The notes under the pieces were generated by a model. The model did not search any database. It saw only the letters and a program-made list of their open reading frames with translations, and was not told the origin of the DNA. A stretch of DNA of 64,000 nt from contig OY760427.1 of the NCBI GenBank assembly GCA_963663495.1, positions 1,240,001 to 1,304,000 on the forward strand, written 5' to 3'. Within the stretch, counting starts at the first letter, position 1. The number at the start of each line of letters is the position of its first letter. This document shows, piece after piece, positions 36,405-46,051 of the stretch. Position numbers and translations under genes: made by a program. The DNA comes from G963663495 sp963663495. Its GTDB lineage: Bacteria; Bacteroidota; Rhodothermia; Rhodothermales; Bin80.

Positions 36405-36613
36405 CCCAAGTTCACATTTCGCTCCGAAAAATTACTGATTTCAGAGTCAGTCTAGCCTTCTTTTCATCCAAATCGGCCAATCCATGGCTGGTTTTTGGCC
36501 GTTTGCCGCCTTTTTGACCCAATTTGTCTCCGGTTTTTGGCAAATTACCGTTGTAGTGATTATTGTAGGGAGGTGGAACCCCCGGAAAATCGCCTCGTAT
36601 CCCTCCTACATCA

Positions 36614-36862
36614 TTGCCTATCCCCATTATGTTTATCCGAGCCAACCGGTACACACGCAAAAACGGCGAACAATCCCGCAGCGCCCTCCTGCTTCAATCC
36701 CGACGGATCAAAGGAGTCAGCCGACACAAAACCCTCCTCAATCTCGGACAGGAGTTTCCAATCCCCAAACCCGATTGGCCTGAACTGATCCGAACGGTGG
36801 TCGCACGTCTCAAAGGACAACCCGCCCTAGCCTTTGAGAACAAAAACCAGGACTTCCATAAT
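36614..36862 (+). pseudogene. IS1634 transposase, N-terminal piece
   Basis: MFIRANRYTRKNGEQSRSAL and KTLLNLGQEFPIPKPDWPEL are the typical IS1634 N-terminus. The frame runs into the IS1380 insertion at the duplicated ATAAT (36858-36862). Joining this directly to base 38753 continues the frame without a shift, proving one original gene. Confidence 0.82.
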
Positions 36863-38747
36863 CCTGCAATATTCATGATGTACCCTGTTCGGGTCTAAAA
36901 GTGCTGTTTCGGTACCTGCAGGACCGATTGTGCGTTGTTCATGCGTAGGGACGACCATGAGAGGGGCTGAAAACACCAGTTTAGGCCCTTTTCCCGACTC
37001 GATAGCGGTCACATTACCGAGATTTTGGGAAGACGTCTGTCGGGTAGACACACCTCTGCCTACCTTCTCTTTCCGCTTTCCGCGTTGGGCGCCTGCGGTG
37101 TCGAAGCGCAGGCGCAAATATGACTTAGCTAGCTCTTCATGGGAAGCGTGATCCATGTGAGTTGACAATAACGTCGCCAAAATTGCTCCCATGCAGCATC
37201 TGCGCTGGCGGCAATGTGGATAACGATGTTGCGCGCGTGTTGTACGAAGCGGGCCCCCACCTTGAGTACACGCTCGCGATAGGTGCTCAGACTAATCTGG
37301 GATTCGTCAGGCTCCCGCATAAGGCAGCGCCCCACATGCATGAGCTGATAAGTTAGAAGGTATACCTGTAGCAGGACCTCGTTCTCGGCTCGGATCTCGG
37401 CATCCTGTTCCGACTCATCCTGTTCCGACCCATCCTGTTCCGACTCATCAGGCACCCGCACTACAGGCCGGCCCTTATAGTGTGTCTTCGGACGGAGAAC
37501 CGACGACAGCGCCATGGAGCAAGCCGCATTCAGCTCCCCGAAGTGCTTTTCCGCCTTTCCTCTCTTCCGGTACAGATTCACAAGCTGCTCTGCCGGATAG
37601 GCTTCTACATCCAGATCGGTGATCAGATAGAAATGCCGCGGAAAAAGCTCTCCCGGCACCGGAACAACCACGAGCACCACACGACGCTCTACGGACCAGC
37701 ACTTTGCACGGTAGCGCAGTTCGTGGTAGCATTCGTCCGACGGCTGATCACCCTCCAAATGAGGCGCCGCAAGCCCGTCAATCACATCGTTTCCTTTCAG
37801 ACGCATCACGTAGCCGATACGGTCGTTCTCCAGCTTATCACATAACTCGCCACTGTTGAAGCCTGCGTCCAATCGGACAATGACCTTGTCGGCCACATGT
37901 TCACGCAATGCCAGCCCAATGCGTCGAATGAAACCGTAGCAGTCCTTCACCACATTCTGCGTGCCCCCTCGCAATTCCGCCCCCAACATGTCGCCCGACT
38001 CACCGCATATGGCGATAAGGGGCAGAAAGATGGTGCGCTTGTAATATCCGTTCCACTTGCTGCCCTGCTGCTTGCCATGCGTATCTACCGGTACACCGTC
38101 CACATCAAAGACCACCTCGGGGCGGCGCTTCCCGCCACCACGCTGCAGCAGGTGCTCCATGGCGAATGTCTCTACAAAAAGGCGCAACTTCTTGAAATTC
38201 TTCTTCCCGGCCAACATGTGCACGAAGCGAGACATGGTTGGCTGGGATGCCAGGGACCTATCGTCCTGTAATGCCCTCATACCCCTTTTGGAAGAAGTGG
38301 CCACGCGCATGGCGGGGTCCCTTCGAAGCTTGTCCGCATCTGATTGACGTCCCCACCCCTGCACATGTTGCAGCAGGTACTGCCGCACTAACTCCTCAAG
38401 GCTATGCGTAATCCGAGCTTGGGACCGATTGTCCTTAAGCACGGAAGCGAGTCGGCATGCCAAGGTGCTGATCACCATGAGCAGGCGCATAGGAATGACG
38501 CCGGCATCCGATGTTAGATTATCGGTCTTGGAGCGTACAACTTTAACGGATTTATTGAACTGGCAAGCGAACAGAAGGTTGGATTTGGGATCTTGCATCG
38601 GGTGTGTTACAGGGTGAATGGGTATTGGGGTTTCTGAACGTTTGAGCGTCGCACAGGATCCCATTCAAACCGTGTATAGTCAACATATTACACCATAATA
38701 TTAAACGATGATTCCCCGCCACTTAACTCCCTCATGAATAAGGGAGG
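36863..38747 (-). mobile_element. IS1380-family element with 5-bp target duplication
   Basis: 1885 bp. Left end CCTGCAATATTCATGAT, inverted right end CCTCCCTTATTCATGAG (12 of 17 matching). Flanked by ATAAT at 36858-36862 and 38748-38752. Inserted into the IS1634 transposase gene. The transposase is intact, and exact excision restores the IS1634 frame, so this is a relatively young insertion. Confidence 0.85.
37129..38598 (-). CDS. IS1380-family transposase
   Basis: 489 residues from ATG 38598 (MQDPKSNLLFACQFN); the frame opens 22 codons earlier. Seen: LTSDAGVIPMRLLM, DADKLRRDPAMRVATSS, LASQPTMSRFVHML, first catalytic Asp in VVFDVDGVPVDTHGKQQGSK, then IVRLDAGFNSGELCDKLE and NLYRKRGKAEKHFGELNAAC with the final Glu. 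Frame is unbroken. Unusual: an acidic tandem insertion DESEQDGSEQDESEQD near the C-terminal third, encoded by a 15-bp repeat at about 37390-37450. Confidence 0.9.
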   Translation of the reverse strand: MQDPKSNLLFACQFNKSVKVVRSKTDNLTSDAGVIPMRLLMVISTLACRLASVLKDNRSQARITHSLEELVRQYLLQHVQGWGRQSDADKLRRDPAMRVATSSKRGMRALQDDRSLASQPTMSRFVHMLAGKKNFKKLRLFVETFAMEHLLQRGGGKRRPEVVFDVDGVPVDTHGKQQGSKWNGYYKRTIFLPLIAICGESGDMLGAELRGGTQNVVKDCYGFIRRIGLALREHVADKVIVRLDAGFNSGELCDKLENDRIGYVMRLKGNDVIDGLAAPHLEGDQPSDECYHELRYRAKCWSVERRVVLVVVPVPGELFPRHFYLITDLDVEAYPAEQLVNLYRKRGKAEKHFGELNAACSMALSSVLRPKTHYKGRPVVRVPDESEQDGSEQDESEQDAEIRAENEVLLQVYLLTYQLMHVGRCLMREPDESQISLSTYRERVLKVGARFVQHARNIVIHIAASADAAWEQFWRRYCQLTWITLPMKS

Positions 38748-38752
38748 ATAAT

Positions 38753-39726
38753 GCCGTGGACAACATTGCGAAGCGACTCCTGGATCAAGGGTTTAACATC
38801 TATGCCAAACCCCCGGTAGAATCGGTCAAGATTCTTCCCGACCAGGTCACACATACCAACTCATGCACGGTGGCGGGCGAGCGTCTGGCCATGGAAGCGA
38901 TCAAGCAACTGAAGCTCCCTGAAAATCATGTCCAACTTGCCTGCGCGGTCATTGTCGGACGCATGCTCAGTCCAGGCAGTGAACGGGCAACGCATCGCTG
39001 GATGACCAACACCTCCAGTATCATGGAAATCCTCCATCCAAAGCTGCCGTGCCTCAATACATTGTATGCCACCTCCGATTGGTTATTCGAACATCGTTAT
39101 GCAATCATGGATGGCCTCTTTGGAACCACGAAGGAGTTGTTTGACTGTGATGAGACCCTCATCTTCTACGATTTGACCAACGCCTTTTACCATGGTCAGG
39201 AAAAGGGAGCGTTGTTACGATAGGGACGGAGTAAGCAGAAGCGCAATGATTGTCCTCTGGTCACGCTGGCCTTGACTCTGGACGCATCGGGCTTCCCGCG
39301 TAATGTGGAGATCTTACCCGGCAATGTGAGTGAACCCGGGACACTCAAACAAGCTATTGAGAAGTTGAAGGATAAAACGCCAACGGTCGTTATGGATGCG
39401 GGCATTGCGACCGAGGCGAATGTGGCGTATTTGAAAGAAAAGAAGCTGGATTGGATCTGCGTTCAGCGGACCAAAGCCCCTGCGGTGCCCACCCGGGAGC
39501 CGGATCAGGCATTTGAGACGGCGGGTGGGGTTAAGATCAGATCTTGGGAGTTATCCAAAAAGGGCAGGGAACCCCAAGAGAAGGGACCGAAAGAGGGGGA
39601 GTCAGAAGAAAATGAGCTGGAAGATCAGGAGCAATTCGTGCATGTGCACAGCGAGGCCCGGCAGGCCACCGAGGAGCAGATCTTTGCAACGAAATGTGCA
39701 AAATATGAAGAGGCGCTCACCAAGCT
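38753..39726 (+). pseudogene. IS1634 transposase, middle piece with nonsense codon
   Basis: Continues the IS1634 frame after the IS1380 element: DNIAKRLLDQGFNIYAKPPV, LIFYDLTNAFYHGQEKGALL with a first catalytic Asp, then a TAG stop at 39221-39223, then GRSKQKRNDCPLVTLALTLD and TVVMDAGIATEANVAYLKEK with the second Asp. It stops at ACCAAGCT (39719-39726), the target site of the IS4/Tn5-type element. Confidence 0.85.
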
Positions 39727-42481
39727 CTGCCTACCGCCCACATTAGCTAGCTTGACAAGAGGGGGTGTCAACTGGGTCGGTTAGCACGTTGTTATGTGGT
39801 TTCGTGGGGCAACAGCACCAGATCCGGGTAACAGGGTAAGGTACAGATCGGTGGCTGAGCGCAATTCCTTGTGCGGATCGGCACATAGAGCGGTGTCAAT
39901 GTGCCGCGTTCCTCGGGCGGACATAACAATGCGGTTACCGCGATTCGCTGATCGCCGCAAAATCAATGACATGGCCCCTCATGCTGATAGCACGAGCCTT
40001 AGGCAGAGAAAATCAGGAGGTAAGCACAGACCTATCCTATGGAGGAGGACGCACCACCAGTTGACCTGTTGCGGCCAAATCCTCATGATGACTTGCCCGG
40101 ATTTGCAGACTGCTGTATCCGCGCCACAGCACAGTGTGACCTGGTTGACGATTCTTCCGCGGCGCATAACCGCCCATTATAGCCACCAACAGCACCGCCG
40201 CTAACAAGTTGGTGGGATCCGAAAGACCATAACGCTTCGAGTATGTACGGAGCACAGACAGCTCCACATCGGTGAACATCACCCCGGCCTCCATCTCCGG
40301 GGAGGTACGACCCAGAAGCGTCATCAGTAGTACGCGCCACGCTGTCACCATGTGGATGGTGATAGCGTTGTGCAATAACGATGCCTTTTGCATGCGCAAC
40401 TTCTCCACCTTACAACCACTCTTGAGCACGCGAAACGTGTCCTCTACACGCCAGCGCAGCCCGTAGTACTCAATGATCGCTTCCGCTTCCTCCAGCGATG
40501 TCACCGGGCACGAGGTCAAGAGGTACCACTCAATCCGCTTCGCATTCTTGGGAGGAACCGACTCACGAATATGTACCCCCCATAGTTGCACCGGCTCCCG
40601 CTGCGGGTCCTTATCGGTAGGAGGTACAGGTGTTTCGGACGAATCAGGGGCTTCGGTATCCTGCACCACCTCCTGCTTCTTTTTCTTCTTGGTAGGGGGG
40701 AGGATTACCTTCCTATAGCGCACCTCCATAAGCGCATTACGGGCCGGCCGACCCTCATTCGTCACACGCCCCGACTTCGCACGACGGCTCACGCGTGTCA
40801 CCGACAGGTGCATCATGCCTGCCGACGGACCCTTCCGCATCGCCTTGAATAACCGTGCCTTCTCCTTGCCCAGATTCCGGTCGTGTTTGGCTCGTACTAT
40901 TACATCCGTACGCCGCAGCCCATCCCGCTCCGCAAAAAGCGCAAAGATGTCCGCCTCCCGATCCATAACACAGATCACCTGCGTCTTGCGCGGCAGCGTC
41001 TCCGCCGCCTCCTCAATATCATGAAGACCCTCTATCCATTGCTGCGTCCCGGCAGCATGCTCCCCCTTAGGCTTCTCATACGCACATCGTAGCACTCCCA
41101 GGGGCACTCCGTCACCTCCCAATGCAATGGTCGCATGCAAATGCACCCCCTTGGACTCCGCTGTCGTCTGATTACGTCCTATAACCTCTAACCCCTCGCA
41201 TTCCGGGCGCGTACTGAAGCTGATGTCCGTACCATCCTGCACGCATAACACCGTGTCCTGCGTACGCATCCGCTCAATCGTACGCTGTCGATGAGGCGCC
41301 AATATCCTCTCAGGATTGTTCCCATACCGATCCGCCTTCTCAAGAAAACGATAATACCCCGATACCGCCGCCGGATCACGCTTCGGTGCTGCACTCGGTG
41401 GACGACCCATATACGCTCCCAACATTGCTGCACTCTTTACCAAACGAGCACTGCGCCTCTTATCCCCCAATGGCGCACCACCAAACTCCTGCTCCGCCCA
41501 CCCGTCACCATCAAGCCCCTCACCCACTTCCAACCGCGGATGCAGCTCCACCTCCGGTACACCCAGCTTCTTGCGCCAGTCTCCATCAACCTCCCTAACG
41601 AATATCTTCTTCTGCGTTTGCTTGCATTCATGCGTGAGGGCATGCCGCCCCCTGCCCATGGTCATCCCCAAACGAAGGAAGCCTGCCGCCTTGAAACACG
41701 TACCCTCCTGATCCGGGCCCACAAATGTTTCCACCAGAAAGGGCGTATAGCCATATCGCGCACGGAAGTCGTCCGGCAATCGCCGCAGTACCCGTCCCAA
41801 CAGATGACTGGCCAGATTCTTGCATTGCACCGTGGGACGAATCAGGAAGCGACTCAGCCCCACCACACGATACAACTCCCGATCCCGCTGCTCATCACTC
41901 CACGCCATCCATGTATCCCGAGGTTTCAGATACAACGCCGCTGCCGAAAACCCGATGGCGCCCAGTATCCCGTGCGCACTCTGAAACACGTATCGCACCT
42001 GGGCCCCCACAAGGGTCTTCAAACCGCGGGGATGCTCCTTGGTCATCAGCGTATTCCAGATTGTGGTAGCATCGCGGTCGGAGACCAGCACGACCTCAAG
42101 ATCTTCAACCTCACCCAACCTCACCCACCGTATCCGGTACATCCACCGGCGCCTCCACCGGAGCTTCCAACAAACGCGGCCCGGCAATCCGACCAGTCCG
42201 CTGCGAAACAGGCAGTACAATCTTGTTCTCTGCCTCCAGCGTACGTAGCGCTTTCAAGCATCCGGCCCACTGCGGCCGCCCGCGAGCATCCGTAAAGCGG
42301 TATTGCTCGCAAACAATGCGACTGACTGCGGTGCGACTCTTGTCACCGTGTACCTCCAGAATACGCTGCAAGGTCGGTTCTGCGCCGCGAAGCGTGGTAA
42401 GTATCTGATGCTGCACCCACATGCCGGTAAACTAACAGACAAATACGCAATAGTCAAGAGGCAATATTATTGGGTAGGCAG
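39727..42481 (-). mobile_element. IS4/Tn5-type element with DruA-like N-terminal domain, copy 2
   Basis: 2755 bp with terminal inverted repeats CTGCCTACCGCCC (left) and CTGCCTACCCAAT (right, inverted). A perfect 8-bp duplication ACCAAGCT flanks it at 39719-39726 and 42482-42489. Inserted in the IS1634 transposase gene; removing it and one repeat rejoins ALTKL to HKGLSTPH in frame. About 310 bp of non-coding DNA follows the transposase gene. Confidence 0.87.
40037..42422 (-). pseudogene. Transposase: DUF4338/DruA-like domain fused to Tn5-type DDE transposase, one frameshift
   Basis: Starts at 42422 (MWVQHQILTTLRGAEPTLQ), a helix-turn-helix-like N-terminus, and continues in another frame from about 42115 to 40037 as a long open stretch. 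The shift is explained by a 10-bp tandem duplication, ACCTCACCCA twice at 42108-42127; one unit removed gives a single ORF of about 790 residues. DUF4338 part: QVRYVFQSAHGILGAIGFSA, GLSRFLIRPTVQCKNLASHL, TPFLVETFVGPDQEGTCFKA, GMTMGRGRHA. Tn5 part: WAEQEFGGAPLGDKRRSARL, VQDGTDISFS, VMDREADIFALF, YGLRWRVEDTFRVLKSGCKV. It has a longer linker (KKKKKQEVVQ to PQREPVQLW) than copy 1. Apart from the duplication it looks intact. Confidence 0.85.
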
Positions 42482-42489
42482 ACCAAGCT

Positions 42490-43143
42490 TCATAAAGGAC
42501 TCTCCACTCCCCACTGCCTGAAAACGTATGATAAGGTACTCGTAAAAGCCGGTCGCCTGAGGGAAAAACACAAGAAGGTGAGCCACACCTATGAGGTGAC
42601 GGTTACGAAAAAAAGGAAACCGACTATGCCGAGAGTGTAAGCTTTACCAAGCGTGAAGTGCATGAAGACCGGCTCCTGGAAGCAGGCGGATATGTCCTGC
42701 GCACCAGCCGTACCGACTGGTCGGTGCAAGAAGTGGCGCGCACCTACTGGCGACTTACGGAGATTGAAAACACCTTCCGGGTGATGAAGTCGGATCTGGG
42801 TTTAAGGCCCGTCTATCACAGTAATGATGACCGAATTGTGGGACATTTATTCATCACCGTGCTGGCCTATCATGTTGCTCACCTGGTTCGCACCAAACTC
42901 AAGAATGCTGGAATCCATAACAGCTGGGATACGATCCGTAACGAACTCAACGAGATCAAACGTGTGACCACCAAGTTGCCCATGAGTCAAACGCGCGCGT
43001 TGACCCTGAATGTGGATCAGAACCTGACGCCGATGTTGGAGCGGGTCTTCGAAATCTTGGGATTCAGCTATGATCCCGATGCGACCCGAACCAAACAGGT
43101 CCCCATGGAACCGAAGACTCCCAAAAAGCTTCCCGACTCATGA
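42490..43143 (+). pseudogene. IS1634 transposase, C-terminal piece, frameshifted
   Basis: HKGLSTPHCLKTYDKVLVKA continues the middle piece. A frameshift occurs at a run of seven A residues near 42608-42614, after which YAESVSFTKREVHEDRLL resumes in another frame. The end of the DDE domain is clear: YWRLTEIENTFRVMKSDLGL holds the catalytic Glu. With the TAG codon and two IS insertions this gene is dead. Confidence 0.83.
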
Positions 43144-43395
43144 ATGGTTTGAAGTCGCTTAGCACAGGTACGAGAATGAACTCCAGATGGAGGTGCGATC
43201 CCTGTATCCGGTGGGGAGAGTTGGGGACAAATACGGTCTTCTATCAACAGAAAAAACAAGCAATGAAACCGCTCTAAACCAACCCCACTCAATCCGGTAA
43301 ATCACAATAGGTGGTCACGAAAAAATGCTCCCCAAGCGGGAATGCTAGAGGTCCGTATTTTCCTGTCACTACAAAATGTGAAGTTGGGATTAGGC

Positions 43396-43848
43396 TTAAT
43401 TCATTTGACCCACGGATGGACTATCAATACTCTCAATGTGGCCAACAACTCTGTTGACTTGTCCATTCAAATCGTAAACTTGGCCTTGGAGTACGCGCAC
43501 ATCGTTGCGCAGGTCGCCGATGTCGGTTTTCAATTCAGTTCGCAGGTCACTGATGTCGGTTTTCAATTCAGTTCGCAGGTCGCCGATGTCGGTTTTCAAT
43601 TCAGTTCGCAGGTCACTGATGTCGGTTTTCAATTCAGTTCGCAGGTCACTGATGTCGGTTTTCAATTCAGTTCGCAGGTTCTTCACTTCAGTTCGTACAT
43701 CCTTCACATCAATTCTCAGGTCCTTCACTTCAGCACGAATTGTTTCCACAGAAGCAGTTAGGCTGCGTACAATCGGCAACAATATTGCCACGATACTTCC
43801 TACGATGGCTACGACGGAGGCTATAGCTGTCCACAAAGTTGCTGTCAT
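43396..43848 (-). CDS. Membrane-anchored protein with 11-residue coiled-coil repeats
   Basis: 150 residues from ATG 43848; the frame extends 17 codons further. Seen: one N-terminal transmembrane helix (AIASVVAIVGSIVAILLPIV), then a coiled coil whose centre is five near-identical 11-residue repeats DLRTELKTDIS/G, encoded by 33-bp tandem DNA repeats between about 43525 and 43680. The region before and after the repeats has the same hendecad pattern with more divergence (EVKDLRIDVKDVRTEVKN). Function unknown. The nearly identical DNA units imply recent expansion and likely length variation. The stop lies 7 bp from the IS1634 end. Confidence 0.72.
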   Translation of the reverse strand: MTATLWTAIASVVAIVGSIVAILLPIVRSLTASVETIRAEVKDLRIDVKDVRTEVKNLRTELKTDISDLRTELKTDISDLRTELKTDIGDLRTELKTDISDLRTELKTDIGDLRNDVRVLQGQVYDLNGQVNRVVGHIESIDSPSVGQMN

Positions 43849-44236
43849 GGGTTTATACGACTGGTTGTAACCTAGAATATAATAAATGGTAAAATGCAAT
43901 CATGCGACTGGCAGCACGCTTACCACCGGACGGATACACAGCAACCCCTGTCCATGTCTCATACAATCGCGGAAAGGGCGGGCCCTCCTAATGCCGGTAC
44001 CAGGGTTGCACACAAGACCATTCCACCCCGAAGGAGGTCGCTGGGGCTCTCGGTACGGATTGCAACGGATTGAGGAATATCGTGCAGATCTGTTGGATTT
44101 GGTGGCTGTTGTTCTCTTGAGAGAGAATGCCTTACGGTTGTTAGGGGAGTTATATGACTGAGTGACACGCGTTTTCGCAGGCGTTACTTTTTGTGCTTTG
44201 GTGGTGCGGACAGGATGGCTTTCGCCAGTTCTTCCA

Positions 44237-44592
44237 ATGTGGTAGGGATGGATTGTTGGATATTGAGACTGTTGTTTGTTACGGGGCGGCCGGGGCGTTT
44301 CGTTTCCTGAATCTTGTTACCGGGCTTCGGGGATTTATCTATGCGCATGGCGTTATAGGCTATAGAGTAGCACTAATCCATTGGGGCAGAATACCGAAAT
44401 GATTTCATGGCGGACATCTGCTTAGAGCATGTAGGAGGCTGCATACATTGCTATCCAGTTTTCACGACAGTCGATCAATTTTAGGACCGATTCCTTGGCT
44501 TGTTTCGGGACGCTCTTGACAATGCGGAAGTACTGGGCGGACCCCGGTACGGGCCACGAAGCGCACCGGACGAACCCATGAGACGCGGGCCA
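44237..44592. other. Non-coding part of the IS1595 element (356 bp)
   Basis: Between the left terminal segment and the methyltransferase fragment. A minus-strand stretch around 44410-44560 reads openly (YFRIVKSVPKQAKESVLKL), but nothing was recognised; it may be further passenger-gene debris. Confidence 0.35.
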
Positions 44593-44841
44593 TCAAGCAC
44601 AGACATGGAAAAGCTGGCGCATAACGGCCCTGACCACCGAAATGGGTACGGCGTTGCCAGTAAGCCGTCTGACGGTCGTTACCGGACTGTCAATCTCGTA
44701 GCTGTCGGGGAAGCCTTGCAGGCGCAGTATTGCGCGGCCCGTTAGTCTCCGTTCTCCGTCCACGAGCAAGTAGTTGTAGCCGGCCGATGCCCGGAGTGCG
44801 CATGAGTACGGATGGCTTGATATGTTGCCGCTTACGTCTGG
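44593..44841 (-). pseudogene. C5-cytosine DNA methyltransferase, C-terminal fragment
   Basis: 82 codons directly after the transposase stop and in the same frame. Seen: ALRASAGYNYLLVDGERRLT, ILRLQGFPDSYEI and RLTGNAVPISVVRAV. These are motif IX (RRLTxRExxRLQGFPD) and motif X (GNAVPxxVV) of Dcm/HhaI-type 5-methylcytosine methyltransferases. The catalytic PCQ loop, SAM-binding motifs and target-recognition domain are missing. Some IS1595-family elements are known to carry methyltransferase passengers, so this is probably a decayed passenger gene. Confidence 0.75.
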
Positions 44842-45798
44842 CTATGAAATGAGGGATTTGTACATGAGCCGTTTACCGACCAGTCCTTGAGCAATCATTG
44901 TCATTTGCTCCGCTGTGTCGAAGTCGCGTGCATTGTGTCGCCCTGCAAATTCGTTCACGTACCGCTGTAGGTGTTTCTTGCTCATGTGGTGGTACGTTCC
45001 GTAGTACTCACGCTTCAGCAAAGACCAGAAGCTCTCTACGCCATTGGTGTGGACCTGCTCACGAACGTATTCGCCAACAGAGTGACGTACGTAGGCGTGG
45101 TTGTTGCGGCCCCGGTATGTTGACGAGCCATCCGTATAGATCTCGGTGTCTTCCGAGACATGGGTATCCACAAACGCATTGAGCGTCTGTCTGCCTGTAT
45201 TTTCTACTACTTGGGCAGAAATGCTATTGGTGACACGATCACGGACTCCTACAACGGCATTCTTACCTACTGGCCCACGGCCTGCTTTCAGCTTCTTGCT
45301 GGCGTGCTTGTTCTTTTCCTTACCACCGAAGTAGGCTTCGTCAACCTCTACCGGACCGGCAAATAGTGCATGTTCTCCATTCCATGATTGTCGAATACGG
45401 TGGGCCAGATGCCACGCTGTCGTCTGGGTTATGCTAAGGTCACGATGCAGCTTCATGCTGGATACGCCCTTGATACTGGCAGTCATGATGTAAATGGCTA
45501 ATGCCCATACCTGGTATCCCAGTTTCGAGTCCTGCATTACTGTCCCTATGCGGACACTGAATCGTTTACGGCAACTACGGCAACGATAAGGCATGCTAGG
45601 ATGTTTGGCGCCAGACTGTACGTTCTTAGACGCACAGTGCGGGCAAACAGGAGTGTCGCCCCAACGCTTCATTGTGAACCATGCTTCGGCTGTTGGGTCG
45701 TCTGGAAACATTTGGGTAAGCTTGATCAAGGACACTCCTTCACGATCAGCCCGTCCAGGGCCATTTGTGTTTCTGTTGTTTCTTTTCTTTGAAGGCAT
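44842..45798 (-). CDS. IS1595-family (ISXO2-like) transposase
   Basis: 318 residues, intact. Seen: N-terminal zinc ribbon (CPHCASKNV ... CRSCRKRFSVRIGT), helix-turn-helix-like KGVSSMKLHRDLSITQTTAW, then the ISXO2-like DDE domain with PVEVDEAYFGGKEKNKHASK (first Asp), EIYTDGSSTYRGRNNHAYVR (second Asp) and HTNGVESFWSLLKREYYGTY (last acidic position). This is the only intact DDE transposase in the window whose element shares ends with the TnpB units, so it is the likely enzyme that moves them. Confidence 0.92.
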   Translation of the reverse strand: MPSKKRNNRNTNGPGRADREGVSLIKLTQMFPDDPTAEAWFTMKRWGDTPVCPHCASKNVQSGAKHPSMPYRCRSCRKRFSVRIGTVMQDSKLGYQVWALAIYIMTASIKGVSSMKLHRDLSITQTTAWHLAHRIRQSWNGEHALFAGPVEVDEAYFGGKEKNKHASKKLKAGRGPVGKNAVVGVRDRVTNSISAQVVENTGRQTLNAFVDTHVSEDTEIYTDGSSTYRGRNNHAYVRHSVGEYVREQVHTNGVESFWSLLKREYYGTYHHMSKKHLQRYVNEFAGRHNARDFDTAEQMTMIAQGLVGKRLMYKSLIS

Positions 45799-46051
45799 TT
45801 AGTGGGTCATCAATCTATCACGGGATGGTGCCTATTTTCGGTATAATCGGTTCCCGCTATTCGCGACCACACTGCAATTATTTCAACAATTTAACGCGCG
45901 GGCACTCAACTGTATAACTCCCATAGGTATCACTCATAGTACGGGAGCCCGCCCATCCGGCTACGACAACACACCGTGTCAAGCGCCGTGGTGGCACAAG
46001 ACCGTGTGAGCGCACGAATTGTTGTGGAGGACTTACGTCAAGGTTACATTT

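Larger units (their letters stand above)
36405..43388 (+). mobile_element. IS1634-family element interrupted by two other IS elements
   Basis: Left end CCCAAGTTCACATTTCG at 36405; right end, inverted, CCCAACTTCACATTTTG ending at 43388. These terminal repeats match at 15 of 17. Inside are pieces of one IS1634 transposase split by an IS1380 element (36863-38747) and an IS4/Tn5-type element (39727-42481). Removing both with their target duplications leaves about 2.3 kb. The bases flanking the IS1634 ends do not match each other, consistent with the loss of TnpB sequence on the right side. Confidence 0.8.
44145..45922 (-). mobile_element. IS1595-family element carrying a methyltransferase remnant; shares ends with the TnpB elements
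   Basis: 1778 bp. Left end GGGAGTTATATGACTGAGTG, inverted right end GGGAGTTATACAGTTGAGTG. The first 91 bp and last 80 bp correspond in order to the 171-bp leader of the TnpB elements, so that leader looks like an internally deleted version of this element. It encodes an IS1595 transposase and a C5-methyltransferase fragment. The IS1595 family makes 8-bp target duplications, as seen for TnpB copies A and C. Flanks of this copy (GTTGTTAG, ATAGGTAT) do not match, so it may be recombined. Confidence 0.78.

Noticed and set aside
41291..42295. 334-codon plus-strand frame opposite the IS4/Tn5-type transposase
   Set aside because: Shadow of the transposase on the other strand; Pro/Arg/His-rich with no motif.
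43505..43700. 33-bp tandem repeats as a CRISPR array
   Set aside because: Units are directly adjacent without spacers and lie in frame within a coiled-coil gene.
44145..45922. IS1595 as an insertion into a pre-existing 171-bp repeat
   Set aside because: The outer ends are inverted repeats of each other and equal the TnpB-unit ends, so the simpler reading is that this is the full element and the 171-bp leader is its internally deleted derivative.
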